This document shows, piece after piece, positions 44,756 through 55,543 of a stretch of DNA of 64,000 nucleotides. The notes beneath the pieces were generated by a model. The model did not search any database, had not been told where the DNA came from, and saw only the letters and a program-made list of their open reading frames with translations. Numbering within the stretch: position 1 is the first letter of the stretch; each line of letters begins with the position of its first letter. A program made the translations under genes and the position numbers. The DNA is taken from the NCBI RefSeq assembly GCF_018372215.1, contig NZ_JAHAJN010000007.1, forward strand, positions 15,394 to 79,393, in the 5' to 3' direction. Source of the DNA: Negativicoccus succinicivorans (lineage in GTDB: Bacteria > Bacillota > Negativicutes > Veillonellales > Negativicoccaceae).

Positions 44756-46287
44756 AAATTAAACCGGATGAAATAACATCGGTGATTAAACAGCAAATCG
44801 AAAATTACACAGCAGACCTCAATGTCGATGAAGTAGGCTCGGTATTGGAAGTGGGCGACGGTATCGCACATATCTATGGGATTGACAAGTGTATGGCCGG
44901 TGAGCTGCTCGAGTTGCCGAACGGCGTATACGGGATGGCGCTCAACTTGGAAGAGTCGAACGTCGGCGCCGTATTGTTGGGCAACTACGAAATGATTAAA
45001 GAAGGCGACACGGTCAAACGAACCGGTCGTGTTATGCAGGTGCCGGTAGGCGAAGCGATGATCGGTCGCGTTGTCAACGCGCTCGGCCAACCGTTGGACG
45101 GCAAAGGGGATATTCCCGCTGCTGACCACCGTCGTGTGGAATTTCCTGCGCCGGGTATTGCTGATCGGCAGTCGGTTAATGAACCGTTACAGACCGGTAT
45201 TAAATCCATCGACTCGATGGTTCCGATCGGACGCGGTCAGCGTGAGCTGATTATCGGCGACCGCAGTACCGGTAAAACCGCGGTAGCGATTGATACCATC
45301 CTGAACCAAAAAGGACAGGATGTTATTTGTATTTACGTTTCCATCGGTCAGAAAAACTCGACGGTTGCTCGTCTTGTCGACAAACTGACGGAAGCGGGCG
45401 CGATGGATTACACGATCGTCGTGCACGCCGGCGCATCGGAAGGTTCGCCGATGCAGTACATTGCTCCGTACGCGGGTGTTGCCATGGCGGAACACTTTAT
45501 GTACCAGGGCAAAGCCGTACTGTGCGTATATGACGACTTGTCCAAACACGCGGTAGCGTACCGTGCGATGTCGCTCTTGCTGCGTCGTCCGCCGGGACGT
45601 GAAGCGTATCCGGGCGACGTATTCTACTTACACTCCCGTCTCTTGGAACGCGCGGCGAAACTTTCCGATGATATGGGCGGCGGTTCGATTACCGCGTTGC
45701 CGATCATTGAAACGCTCGCAGGCGACGTCGGTGCATACATTCCGACTAACGTCATTTCCATTACCGACGGTCAGATTTTCCTGGAAACGGAACTTTTCTA
45801 CTCGGGCGTTCGTCCGGCGGTCAACGTCGGCCTTTCGGTATCCCGTGTCGGCGGTTCCGCGCAGATTAAGGCGATGAAACAGGTCGCCGGCACCTTGCGT
45901 TTGGATTTGGCACAGTTCCGCGAACTCGCTGCTTTCGCGCAGTTCGGTTCGGACTTGGATGCCGCTACCAAAGCGCAGATTGATCGCGGTCAGCGCATGA
46001 CGGAAGTCCTCAAACAGCCGCAGTACACACCGTACCCGGTCGAAGAACAGGTCATGGTGATCTTCGCCGCGGTTAAGGGTTTCCTGGATGATCTCGAAGT
46101 GGATGAAGTCGTTCCGTTCGAACACGGTCTGGTTAACTACCTGCGTACCACGTATGCGGATATCGGCCGTGACATCGTCGCGAAGAAAAAACTGGAAGAA
46201 TCCAACGAAGAAGCTCTGAAACAAGCCATTGCAGAGTATAAAGAACGGTTCAAGGCGGCGCGGAACAGTAATACGGTTGCGGGGTGA
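44752..46287 (+). CDS. atpA: ATP synthase subunit alpha
   Basis: A 511-residue non-catalytic nucleotide-binding subunit. The P-loop is GDRSTGKTA (most alphas have GDRQTGKTA). The signature [17 protein letters not shown] is present. Confidence 0.97.
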   Translation: MKIKPDEITSVIKQQIENYTADLNVDEVGSVLEVGDGIAHIYGIDKCMAGELLELPNGVYGMALNLEESNVGAVLLGNYEMIKEGDTVKRTGRVMQVPVGEAMIGRVVNALGQPLDGKGDIPAADHRRVEFPAPGIADRQSVNEPLQTGIKSIDSMVPIGRGQRELIIGDRSTGKTAVAIDTILNQKGQDVICIYVSIGQKNSTVARLVDKLTEAGAMDYTIVVHAGASEGSPMQYIAPYAGVAMAEHFMYQGKAVLCVYDDLSKHAVAYRAMSLLLRRPPGREAYPGDVFYLHSRLLERAAKLSDDMGGGSITALPIIETLAGDVGAYIPTNVISITDGQIFLETELFYSGVRPAVNVGLSVSRVGGSAQIKAMKQVAGTLRLDLAQFRELAAFAQFGSDLDAATKAQIDRGQRMTEVLKQPQYTPYPVEEQVMVIFAAVKGFLDDLEVDEVVPFEHGLVNYLRTTYADIGRDIVAKKKLEESNEEALKQAIAEYKERFKAARNSNTVAG

Positions 46288-46291
46288 TTGA

Positions 46292-48612
<2,321 letters not shown>

Positions 48613-48615
48613 CCC

Positions 48616-49044
48616 ATGGCCACGAATGATGCGGGAATGCGCGTCAACATCATCACGCCGGACGGCACTGTTTTCAGTGAAGACGGCGTCGATTTGGTGG
48701 TCGCACGCGCACTTGACGGTGAGTTCGGGATCATGCGCGATCATGCCCCATTAGTAGCGGCATTGAAGGTTTGGCCGATCCGCATTAAAAAAGACGGTAA
48801 AGAAATTGTAATCGCCGTATTCGGCGGCTTCATGGAAGTCAAAGACAACGTGGTTACGATTACTTCCCGAGTGGCGGAAACGGCGGACTATATCGATATC
48901 GAACGAGCGATCAAAGCGCGCGATCGTGCGCTGTCTCGTTTGGAATCCAAGGATAAGAATATCGATTATGAGCGTGCCGAACTGGCTTTGCAACGTGCAT
49001 TGATTCGTTTGCAAGTCGCCGGTGCGACCAAACTCAAAAGTTGA
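48616..49044 (+). CDS. atpC: ATP synthase subunit epsilon
   Basis: The 142-residue rotor and inhibitor subunit. It has an N-terminal beta-sandwich (VNIITPDGTVFSEDGVDLVV, GEFGIMRDHAPLVAAL) and a C-terminal helix pair that may regulate ATP hydrolysis. Last gene of the operon. Confidence 0.96.
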   Translation: MATNDAGMRVNIITPDGTVFSEDGVDLVVARALDGEFGIMRDHAPLVAALKVWPIRIKKDGKEIVIAVFGGFMEVKDNVVTITSRVAETADYIDIERAIKARDRALSRLESKDKNIDYERAELALQRALIRLQVAGATKLKS

Positions 49045-49046
49045 TC

Positions 49047-49079
49047 AAAAAAGAGCGTCTTGAAAGACGCTCTTTTTTT
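49047..49079 (+). terminator. ATP synthase operon terminator
   Basis: AGAGCGTCT-TGA-AGACGCTCT flanked by A6 and T7. Confidence 0.92.
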
Positions 49080-49219
49080 GTGCCGTTATATAGGAAGACT
49101 GTCGCGCTGCGGTTTGAAATGCGGCGCTCTGTATAGTAAAATAAGGAGTAATTACATTCGCCCGTAAAAAGTAAACTTTTATCTGCACATAGACACGGCG
49201 GGCAGTGGGAGAGAATACG

Positions 49220-50050
49220 ATGCAAAAAAAGATTTGGCGCTGGGGTCTGGTCGTTACCATGCTGATGGCGATGATGTTGCTGGCCGGTTGCCAACATGAT
49301 CCTGTTACGAACACGACGGCGCATGACGCCGAGCCGGTCAAGGCCGCAACGGCTCCGCCGGCCGAGGAGCCGGTGAAAAACGGCGTATCTGTTTTGATGT
49401 ACCATATGATTGCCGATCTTGCGAATAATGACGCGGTGCTGGCTCCGGATCATTTTCGAGCGCAAATGCAATTTTTAAAAGATAACGGCTACCATCCGAT
49501 CTCATTGCAACAATTGGATGAGTATATCAGTCACGGTACGCCGTTGCCGGAAAAACCCGTTTGCATTACGTTTGATGACGGCTATCTCGATAACTATGAA
49601 ATCGTGTATCCGCTCATGAAAGAATTCGGTTTTCCGTGGACGATTTTTGTCGTTACCAATGATGTCGGCAAATCCGGTCGCGTCACTTGGGAACAGCTCA
49701 AAGAAATGCAGGCGGCGGGCGTGACGGTGGCGAACCATACTTTTTCGCATCCGCAGACGACTTACCTTCCGGCCAAGACGCAGCGGGAAGAGGTCACGTT
49801 GTCACAACAGGCGTTGGCGGAGCATTTGGGCATTGAAAATACGTACTTCTGTTATCCGTACGGTTTGTACAATAATACGCTGCTTGGCATTTTACAGGAG
49901 AACGGCATTACGTTGGCGGTGACGATGGATCCGGGCCGTGTGCATGTCGGTGATGATCCGCTTACCGTCCGCCGGATTTGGATCGGTAATCGCGTGGATT
50001 TGGAACATTTTGAAGAACGGTTGACCACGGATCAGTACCGTTCGTTATAA
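49220..50050 (+). CDS. Lipoprotein polysaccharide deacetylase (CE4)
   Basis: A 276-residue lipoprotein precursor with a lipobox LLAGC (Cys24). The NodB/CE4 domain has ITFDDGY (catalytic and metal Asp) and NHTFSHP (metal-binding His pair). It would deacetylate GlcNAc in a surface polymer or peptidoglycan. The ATG at 49220 with GGGAGA 7 bases upstream is used, not the GTG at 49205. It heads a four-gene cluster. Confidence 0.9.
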   Translation: MQKKIWRWGLVVTMLMAMMLLAGCQHDPVTNTTAHDAEPVKAATAPPAEEPVKNGVSVLMYHMIADLANNDAVLAPDHFRAQMQFLKDNGYHPISLQQLDEYISHGTPLPEKPVCITFDDGYLDNYEIVYPLMKEFGFPWTIFVVTNDVGKSGRVTWEQLKEMQAAGVTVANHTFSHPQTTYLPAKTQREEVTLSQQALAEHLGIENTYFCYPYGLYNNTLLGILQENGITLAVTMDPGRVHVGDDPLTVRRIWIGNRVDLEHFEERLTTDQYRSL

Positions 50051-50058
50051 GGAGCTCT

Positions 50059-51006
50059 ATGAAACATTGGTGGAATCATATCGGCATACGGTGGCTGCTG
50101 GTGACGCTGCTGTTTTTCGTCATCACAAGCCCGATTGTCGTTTTGTTCGGCCCGTTTGCGAATTTGAAGCAGGCGGTCGTTGGCGCGATTGTGCGCTCGC
50201 GCCATCCGCACTACATCACCTGGCTGTTTGATCAGCAGGAACTGGACCGCATTTTGGGACGTGTCCAGGCGGTGCCGGAACAGGATATTTTCAATTTCAA
50301 AGTGCGTGAAGATAAAACGCTGAAATTGCAAAAAATTGAATCGGATCGTTTCGTCGGGTATCTTTTGGAGATCCCGAATCCGAAACGAATCCAAGTCGCT
50401 ACCGCCGCGGATATCAATGAAAAAGGCGATACGACCAGTAATATCGCCCGCAATAATGACGCGGTGGCCGCGATCAACGGCGGCGGTTTTTACGATCCCA
50501 ACGGCACGGGCACGGGACGCTTGCCTTACGGTTTTATTTTGCATGACGGCAAATACCTTTTGGGCGAGAAGGTCGATGATGAAGAAGAAGTCGATTTTAT
50601 CGGCTTTAGCGATAGCGGCAACCTGATTGCCGGCACGTACAATAAAGCGGAGCTTCGTCGGCTCGGCGTGATCGAGGGTATTACTTTCGGACCGCCCTTG
50701 GTCGTTAACGGACAGAAAACGATTACGCACGGTGACGGCGGCTGGGGCATCGGTCCGCGAACCGCTATCGGTCAACGTCGCGACGGCACCGTTTTATTTC
50801 TCGTCATTGACGGTCGCCAGGTCGGCTACTCCGTCGGCGCGTCGCTGGCGGACGTGCAAAATATCATGTATGAACAGGGCGCCTACATTGCCGCCAACTT
50901 GGACGGCGGCTCGAGCTCCACACTGTATTTAAATGGCAAAGTCGTGAATAAGCCGGCCGATCTTTTGGGCGAACGGATGATTCCGACCGCGTTTATTGTG
51001 AAATGA
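50059..51006 (+). CDS. Phosphodiester glycosidase (NAGPA) family exopolysaccharide protein
   Basis: A 315-residue protein with an N-terminal membrane helix (about 11-33) and a phosphodiester-glycosidase domain (PF09992-like): AAINGGGFYDPNG, GWGIGPRTAIGQRRDGTVLFLVIDGRQ and AANLDGGSSSTLYLNG. The fold is shared by the human uncovering enzyme and by bacterial exopolysaccharide proteins. It is probably exposed on the outer face of the inner membrane and acts on a sugar-phosphodiester polymer; the substrate is inferred from the neighbouring deacetylase. Confidence 0.85.
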   Translation: MKHWWNHIGIRWLLVTLLFFVITSPIVVLFGPFANLKQAVVGAIVRSRHPHYITWLFDQQELDRILGRVQAVPEQDIFNFKVREDKTLKLQKIESDRFVGYLLEIPNPKRIQVATAADINEKGDTTSNIARNNDAVAAINGGGFYDPNGTGTGRLPYGFILHDGKYLLGEKVDDEEEVDFIGFSDSGNLIAGTYNKAELRRLGVIEGITFGPPLVVNGQKTITHGDGGWGIGPRTAIGQRRDGTVLFLVIDGRQVGYSVGASLADVQNIMYEQGAYIAANLDGGSSSTLYLNGKVVNKPADLLGERMIPTAFIVK

Positions 51007-51014
51007 GGAATGTT

Positions 51015-51956
51015 GTGAAATCGCTTCGTACTACATGGCTTGTGGCGTTTGCCGCCGGAATTTTGCTGCAGGGAGCAGTCTATCTTTATTTGGACCAATA
51101 CCTGTTCGCGCCGGACTCCGGTTTTTACGTCAGCGGCATGTCCGAAGAGAAACAGCAGCCGGATTCGGATCGGTTCGGACAAGTGGAAGGCAGCGGTTCC
51201 CGGTACTATTCGCATGATCGTCGTTACATGGCGATGGTCACGCCGACATCCGTGACCGTCTATGATGCACAGGATAAACAAAATACTCAGGTGATCGATC
51301 TGAAAAAGCGCGAAGTATCATTCTTTGAATGGTTGCCGGATCGGAACCTGATCTTAATGGCGCTCTTTGATCCCGACGCGAGAGGGACCGATGACATTAT
51401 CATCGCGCAGTACAATCCGGAAACGCCCGATCATGAACTGGACACGCCGATTGAAAATGTACCGGCCGGATCGAAAGTCACGTCGATGGCGTATTCGACG
51501 GCGACCAATGCCGTTTATATGAAGATGCAGGTTGCCGATGAACGCTACCGCATTTACCGTACCGACGCGAACTACGATACGCGCCGCATTTATGTCCAAG
51601 CGGAAAATATCGGTCGGATCGGCGTGTTTTATGACGAAGACGTATTCTTTTATGATGATGCCGATGAAGGTATCATGTACGCATTTAACGGCAGCGACAG
51701 CTCCTGGCGCACGATTTCTCCGCCGGGCTTTTATCGTTTGATCGGCGTCGACCAAAGTAAAGCCATTTATGCGGCGAAAGTGGATTCCAAAGGAAACGCC
51801 ATTGAATTGGCGCGCGGGTACTTGGGCGTCGGCTTCACGACCATCGCCAAACTCACCGAACCGGTACCGTTTTCGCAGGTCACGATCAACTACGCTCAGC
51901 AGCGGGAAGGCGAAGGCATGACCGCCAACGATCAACCAACGAAGAAGAAGGAGTAA
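51015..51956 (+). CDS. Membrane-anchored protein of unknown function
   Basis: About 313 residues: one N-terminal helix, then a beta-rich extracytoplasmic region with repeats of a strand-turn type (RRYMAMVTPTSVTVYDA, RNLILMALFDPD, NAVYMKMQVADERYRIYR) that suggests a beta-propeller. The GTG at 51015 has GAGGAA 4 bases upstream. An ATG at 51003 overlapping the previous stop is the alternative and adds 4 residues. It is probably part of the same envelope complex as its neighbours. Confidence 0.7.
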   Translation: MKSLRTTWLVAFAAGILLQGAVYLYLDQYLFAPDSGFYVSGMSEEKQQPDSDRFGQVEGSGSRYYSHDRRYMAMVTPTSVTVYDAQDKQNTQVIDLKKREVSFFEWLPDRNLILMALFDPDARGTDDIIIAQYNPETPDHELDTPIENVPAGSKVTSMAYSTATNAVYMKMQVADERYRIYRTDANYDTRRIYVQAENIGRIGVFYDEDVFFYDDADEGIMYAFNGSDSSWRTISPPGFYRLIGVDQSKAIYAAKVDSKGNAIELARGYLGVGFTTIAKLTEPVPFSQVTINYAQQREGEGMTANDQPTKKKE

Positions 51957-51957
51957 T

Positions 51958-52281
51958 ATGGCGAAATATAAAATTCCGAAGGACAGAACCGATGCGGACA
52001 TGCTGCGTGCCGCGGGTGTCAATGCTAAACGGACGACGGCGACAAGATCGTCCCAAACACAGGCAAACACTCGCGCGACGACAAGGCAATCGACAACCAC
52101 CGACTCGTTTCACCGCGGCTTTTTGACACCCGAACTCGAAGAGCGTCTGGGCAAATTGTTGCTGGAAGTCAAGCTTGACTACTACAAAGACGAAATCGTC
52201 GATTTTTCGATCGAAGCGCGTCGTGACGGACGCAATATTGTGCTCGTCACCGAGCCGAAAAAACATCAAAATCGAACCTGA
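51958..52281 (+). CDS. Hypothetical protein, 107 aa
   Basis: Not recognised. A basic Thr/Ser/Arg-rich N-terminal half (about 1-50, probably disordered) precedes a small alpha/beta C-terminal part (TPELEERLGKLLLEVKLDYYKD, split here by position, about 56-78). It is soluble. AGGAG lies 6 bases before the ATG, one base after the upstream stop. Last gene of the envelope cluster. Confidence 0.7.
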   Translation: MAKYKIPKDRTDADMLRAAGVNAKRTTATRSSQTQANTRATTRQSTTTDSFHRGFLTPELEERLGKLLLEVKLDYYKDEIVDFSIEARRDGRNIVLVTEPKKHQNRT

Positions 52282-52328
52282 AAAAATTTACTGGAAGTTA
52301 TGAAAAACTTTGTGTTTAACTTTTTTAT

Positions 52329-52362
52329 AATGGGCTGAAGCGCCCATTGGTAGCCTTTTTTG
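52329..52362 (+). terminator. Probable terminator of the envelope cluster
   Basis: ATGGGC-TGAAGC-GCCCAT, then TGGTAGCC and T6. GGCT and AGCC could pair instead, so two hairpins compete. Confidence 0.5.
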
Positions 52363-52447
52363 AAAAATACTGCCGAGCCTTGTGGCATATGGTGAGGGAC
52401 TGTTTATAAAAGGCGTAAAAAAAAGCTCTGTTTTTTGTAAAAAAGAC

Positions 52448-52476
52448 TTGCAATTCCGCATTGCGTGTTTTATACT
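52448..52476 (+). promoter_or_regulatory. Promoter of the structured RNA
   Basis: TTGCAA (52448-52453), a 17-bp spacer and TATACT (52471-52476). Confidence 0.75.
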
Positions 52477-52482
52477 TTAGCT

Positions 52483-52668
52483 AACTTTTAGGAGAGTTCC
52501 TAAAGGCCATTGCACAACAATGATTTACGGTGGTAACGGAGCCTAGTGATAGGTACCATGGTTAGCAAAGAAAGGACATGCGCAATGGGAATTTTAGTTA
52601 TGATGGCTCTGAATTACTTCGGTATTCAGTTCTGATCCGAGCAGGTCGCTACCGCGACCTCTTTTTTT
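52483..52668 (+). ncRNA. Unassigned structured transcript with its own promoter and terminator
   Basis: About 185 bases between a good promoter and an intrinsic terminator. The visible structure includes a 5' hairpin TTTAGGA-GAGT-TCCTAAA (52487-52504) and a hairpin in which TGGTA (52531-52535) pairs with TACCA, enclosing CCTA-GTGA-TAGG. It also includes CTGAAT(T)AC-TTCG-GTATTCAG with a UUCG tetraloop (52609-52629) and the terminator AGGTCGC-TACC-GCGACCT with T7 (52643-52668). It matches no RNA class I can name. It contains the short ORF listed next. It could be an sRNA, a leader peptide transcript or an unrecognised riboswitch; the terminator separates it from pyrF. Confidence 0.6.
52585..52635 (+). 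CDS. Possible 16-residue hydrophobic peptide
   Basis: ATG at 52585 with AAAGGA 8 bases upstream and TGA at 52633-52635. The peptide would read MGILVMMALNYFGIQF, hydrophobic with no charged residue. The terminator hairpin starts 7 bases after the stop, the layout of a leader peptide or of a tiny membrane peptide. The UUCG hairpin lies within the coding part, so the frame could also be chance. Confidence 0.4.
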   Translation: MGILVMMALNYFGIQF

Positions 52669-52688
52669 GCCCAAACTCGTCTTTTAAT

Positions 52689-52772
52689 CCGGTACGGGAG
52701 ACCGGAAAGGACAGCGGCGGCAATGCAGAATAAATCGTTTTGGATGACTTCTCCCGCCGGGAGAAGTTTTTT
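52689..52772 (+). promoter_or_regulatory. Transcription attenuator ahead of pyrF
   Basis: Hairpin 1 is CCGGT-ACGGGAG-ACCGG (52689-52705). A terminator follows: ACTTCTCCC-GCC-GGGAGAAGT (52747-52767) and a T-run. CGGGAGA (52695-52701) in the loop of hairpin 1 is the exact complement of TCTCCCG (52750-52756) in the terminator, so an antiterminator can form instead. The AATCC before and AAAGGA after hairpin 1 vaguely recall PyrR-binding loops, but the CNGNGAG core is not matched. The ligand is therefore unknown. Confidence 0.65.
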
Positions 52773-52796
52773 ATTTTAGGATATGATGGAGGCAGG

Positions 52797-53513
52797 ATGA
52801 GCAGATCGCGTTTGATTACCGCTTTAGACGTGAAGTCGCCGGCGGAGATGAAGACACTTGTCGATACGTTGGGCGAGTCGGTATCTTTTTATAAAGTCGG
52901 GATGGAACTTTTCTACAGTGCGGGAACCTTGCCTCTGGATTACTTAAAAACGCATAAAAAACATGTATTTTTGGATTTAAAACTACATGATATACCGAAT
53001 ACTGTCGCGCAAGCGGTGGCGGCGTTAACGCGCTTAGGAGCGGATTTACTGAGCGTGCATACGCAGGGCGGCCGTGAAATGATGCAGGCGGCGGCGCGTT
53101 CTGCTCAAACAACGGCGGCGGAACTCGGTATCGAACGCCCGCGTCTGGTGGGCATTACGGCCTTGACGAGTTTTTCCGAAACCGGGTGGGAAGAAATCGG
53201 CGGCACAGTACCGATTGTTACGCATGTGGAAAAACTCGCGTTATTGGCGAAAGAATCGGGACTCGACGGCGTCGTTTGCTCGCCGCAGGAAGCGGCCCGT
53301 TTACGCGCTTTACTCGGACCGGATTTTCTGTTGGTGACACCGGGCGTTCGTCCCGCGTTTGCGTCGCCGGATGATCAGGAACGCATTATGACACCGAAAG
53401 ATGCGCTGACGGCCGGTTCTTCGTACCTGGTCATCGGCCGACCGATTACGAAAGCGGATGATCCCAAAGCGGCGGCGCAAGCGATTATTGCCGAGATGGA
53501 GGAAAGCAAATGA
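52797..53513 (+). CDS. pyrF: Orotidine 5'-phosphate decarboxylase
   Basis: Last step of UMP synthesis. The 238-residue barrel has the catalytic charged network in FLDLKLHDIPNTV and a phosphate-binding end (SSYLVIGRPITKADDP). The ATG at 52797 follows GGAGGCAGG. It overlaps pyrE by 4 bases. Confidence 0.95.
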   Translation: MSRSRLITALDVKSPAEMKTLVDTLGESVSFYKVGMELFYSAGTLPLDYLKTHKKHVFLDLKLHDIPNTVAQAVAALTRLGADLLSVHTQGGREMMQAAARSAQTTAAELGIERPRLVGITALTSFSETGWEEIGGTVPIVTHVEKLALLAKESGLDGVVCSPQEAARLRALLGPDFLLVTPGVRPAFASPDDQERIMTPKDALTAGSSYLVIGRPITKADDPKAAAQAIIAEMEESK

Positions 53514-54097
53514 ACGAACAGGAAGTACGTCAATTATTAGTGGAAACAAAAGCCATTTTGGAAGGGCATTTCTTACTGACATCGGGATTGCACAGCCCGC
53601 TGTATGTCGAAAAGTTTAACGTGCTGCAACAACCCAAGTATACGGAAGCGCTGTGCAAAGAACTCGCGGCGCGGTTTGCGGACCAAAAAGTAGATACCGT
53701 CTTGGGGCCGATGACGGGCGGTATTTTGCTCGCGCATGAAGTCGGTAAAGCGCTCGGCACGCGCGCGATTTTCACGGAACGCGAAAACGGCAAGATGACG
53801 TTGCGTCGCGGTTTCAAGCTCTCGCCGGGGGAACGAGTATTGATTGTCGAAGATATTGTGACGACCGGAGGCTCAGTGCGCGAAGTCATTGACGTGGTCA
53901 AGGCGGCGAACGCGGACATTGTCGGCGTGGGTTTGCTGGTCGATCGGTCGGGCGGTCGCGCGGATTTCGGTGTGCCGAATGAAAAGGTCCAGGCACTTTT
54001 AAAACTTGACGTGCAGACGTACGCGCCGGAAGATTGCCCGCTTTGCCAAGAAGGAACACCGCTGACGGAACGCGGCAGCAAACATTTAAAAGCGTAA
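53510..54097 (+). CDS. pyrE: Orotate phosphoribosyltransferase
   Basis: Makes OMP from orotate and PRPP. The 195-residue product has the PRPP motif RVLIVEDIVTTGGS and the flexible loop (FTERENGKMTLRRG). The C-terminal CPLCQEG is seen in one clade of PyrE. It is co-translated with pyrF. Confidence 0.95.
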   Translation: MNEQEVRQLLVETKAILEGHFLLTSGLHSPLYVEKFNVLQQPKYTEALCKELAARFADQKVDTVLGPMTGGILLAHEVGKALGTRAIFTERENGKMTLRRGFKLSPGERVLIVEDIVTTGGSVREVIDVVKAANADIVGVGLLVDRSGGRADFGVPNEKVQALLKLDVQTYAPEDCPLCQEGTPLTERGSKHLKA

Positions 54098-54116
54098 CCG
54101 GTAAAAATTACTTTGC

Positions 54117-54148
54117 AAAAAAGCCTTTGCGATCGCAAGGGCTTTTTT
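54117..54148 (+). terminator. pyrFE terminator
   Basis: AAGCC(T)TTGC-GATC-GCAA(G)GGCTT, with A6 and T6. Confidence 0.88.
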
Positions 54149-54229
54149 ATTGCGGCGTTTCGTTTTCACGGTTACAATGAAGGCAAAGAAGAGATCAACG
54201 AGCGTTAGCGCGAGGAAATGGAGCTTATT

Positions 54230-55540
54230 ATGGCACAACAAAGAAAAAGACGTCGGCCCGATGGCAGAAGTCATCCGAAGGGATCGTTTACCCAGCGTCG
54301 TCGCGGGTTTTCCCTGTGGGGGATATTGCTGTTTATTGTCGTCGCTTGCGGAGCGTGGTGGTATTTCGGCATGCAGGACTCGAATCAGGTCGTCGGGGAA
54401 AAGGCGAAACCGTTGCCGCAAAAACCGAAAGTCACGCAAAGTATTGCCGATTATCGTCCGGCTATCGACAATTTGGCGGCACGTCTGGTGACAAAATTGG
54501 AAGCCGAAGGCGCGAAAGTGGAAGGGGAAACGCCGGTCAAAAAAGAAGTGAAATGGGAAGAAACCGGCGGTCGTATTCGCTGGTCGGCGCGCAACCTGAT
54601 CGTCACGCCGAGCCGATCGCTGGATTTGCCGAAACTGATCGAAGCCTTGCCCGATACGGCAGGGAAAATAACGCTCAGCGCAGCGCACGAAGATACCTGG
54701 CATGAAGACTCCGTCGAACGGTATGACGTGACGTTGAAAGACCGTCCGAAACAGGACGAAATCACGATGATTATCGCGCATTTATATGTGTACCCGGTCA
54801 AAGAGACACAGGCCGCAGGAACAGCCAAACAGCCGGCCGACGCGCCGCCGAAAACGCCGAAAGTAACGCCGCGCGCCGGCGGAACGGCTAAACTCGCTAT
54901 CCTGATTGACGATGCGGGCACGGATCTGGAGTCGCAGGCGGTATACGCTTCCATCGGACGACCGTTTTCGCTGGCTGTGATGCCGAATATGGCGCATACA
55001 GGCGCGGCGGTAGCGCAAGCGGCGGAGCAGGGTTTTGAAATCATGTTGCATCTGCCGATGGAGCCTGTTTCCGGCAGCGGTATGGAAGCGGGCACGCTGT
55101 TGACCACGATGTCGGTAACGGATATTGCCGACCGTACCAAAGCGGCGCTGGCGCAAGTACCGGGAGCGGTTGGAGTCAACAACCACCAAGGATCGAAGTT
55201 TACCGCAACGCGCGGCGCTATGTTACCCGTATTGCAAATTCTCAGAGATCGCGGTCTCTTTTATGTCGACAGCGCCACCTCGGCCGATTCGATCGGCAGT
55301 TCGTTGGCGGGTGAAATGGGGATCGCGACCCGCAGAAACGAATTATTTATCGATAATGACAGCAGCGTCGCGGCCATTTGTGAACGTTTGCGGCAAGCGG
55401 CCGCCATGGCGCAACGCGACGGATCGGCGCTGGTAATCGGACACTGCCGCCCGAATACGGCGGAAGCGGTGCGTCAAATGGTGCCGGAACTGGAAGCGCA
55501 AGGCATTGAATTGGTTTATGTTTCGCAATTGGTAGGGTAA
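54230..55540 (+). CDS. Divergent polysaccharide deacetylase family protein (YibQ-like)
   Basis: A 436-residue protein. A basic cytoplasmic tail (about 1-25), one membrane helix (about 28-46), a linker domain of about 150 residues with a Pro/Lys/Ala stretch, and then a PF04748-type domain with KLAILIDDAGTDLES, LPMEPVSG, GVNNHQGSKFT and ALVIGHCRP. The Asp and His residues fit a carbohydrate esterase fold. The ATG at 54230 has GGAG 6 bases upstream and is preferred to the one at 54218. Confidence 0.85.
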   Translation: MAQQRKRRRPDGRSHPKGSFTQRRRGFSLWGILLFIVVACGAWWYFGMQDSNQVVGEKAKPLPQKPKVTQSIADYRPAIDNLAARLVTKLEAEGAKVEGETPVKKEVKWEETGGRIRWSARNLIVTPSRSLDLPKLIEALPDTAGKITLSAAHEDTWHEDSVERYDVTLKDRPKQDEITMIIAHLYVYPVKETQAAGTAKQPADAPPKTPKVTPRAGGTAKLAILIDDAGTDLESQAVYASIGRPFSLAVMPNMAHTGAAVAQAAEQGFEIMLHLPMEPVSGSGMEAGTLLTTMSVTDIADRTKAALAQVPGAVGVNNHQGSKFTATRGAMLPVLQILRDRGLFYVDSATSADSIGSSLAGEMGIATRRNELFIDNDSSVAAICERLRQAAAMAQRDGSALVIGHCRPNTAEAVRQMVPELEAQGIELVYVSQLVG

Positions 55541-55543
55541 CGG

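Noticed and set aside
52723..52779. 18-codon ORF spanning the pyrF attenuator
   Set aside because: Poorly spaced Shine-Dalgarno and the frame is dictated by the terminator hairpin; the RNA pairing explains the sequence better.
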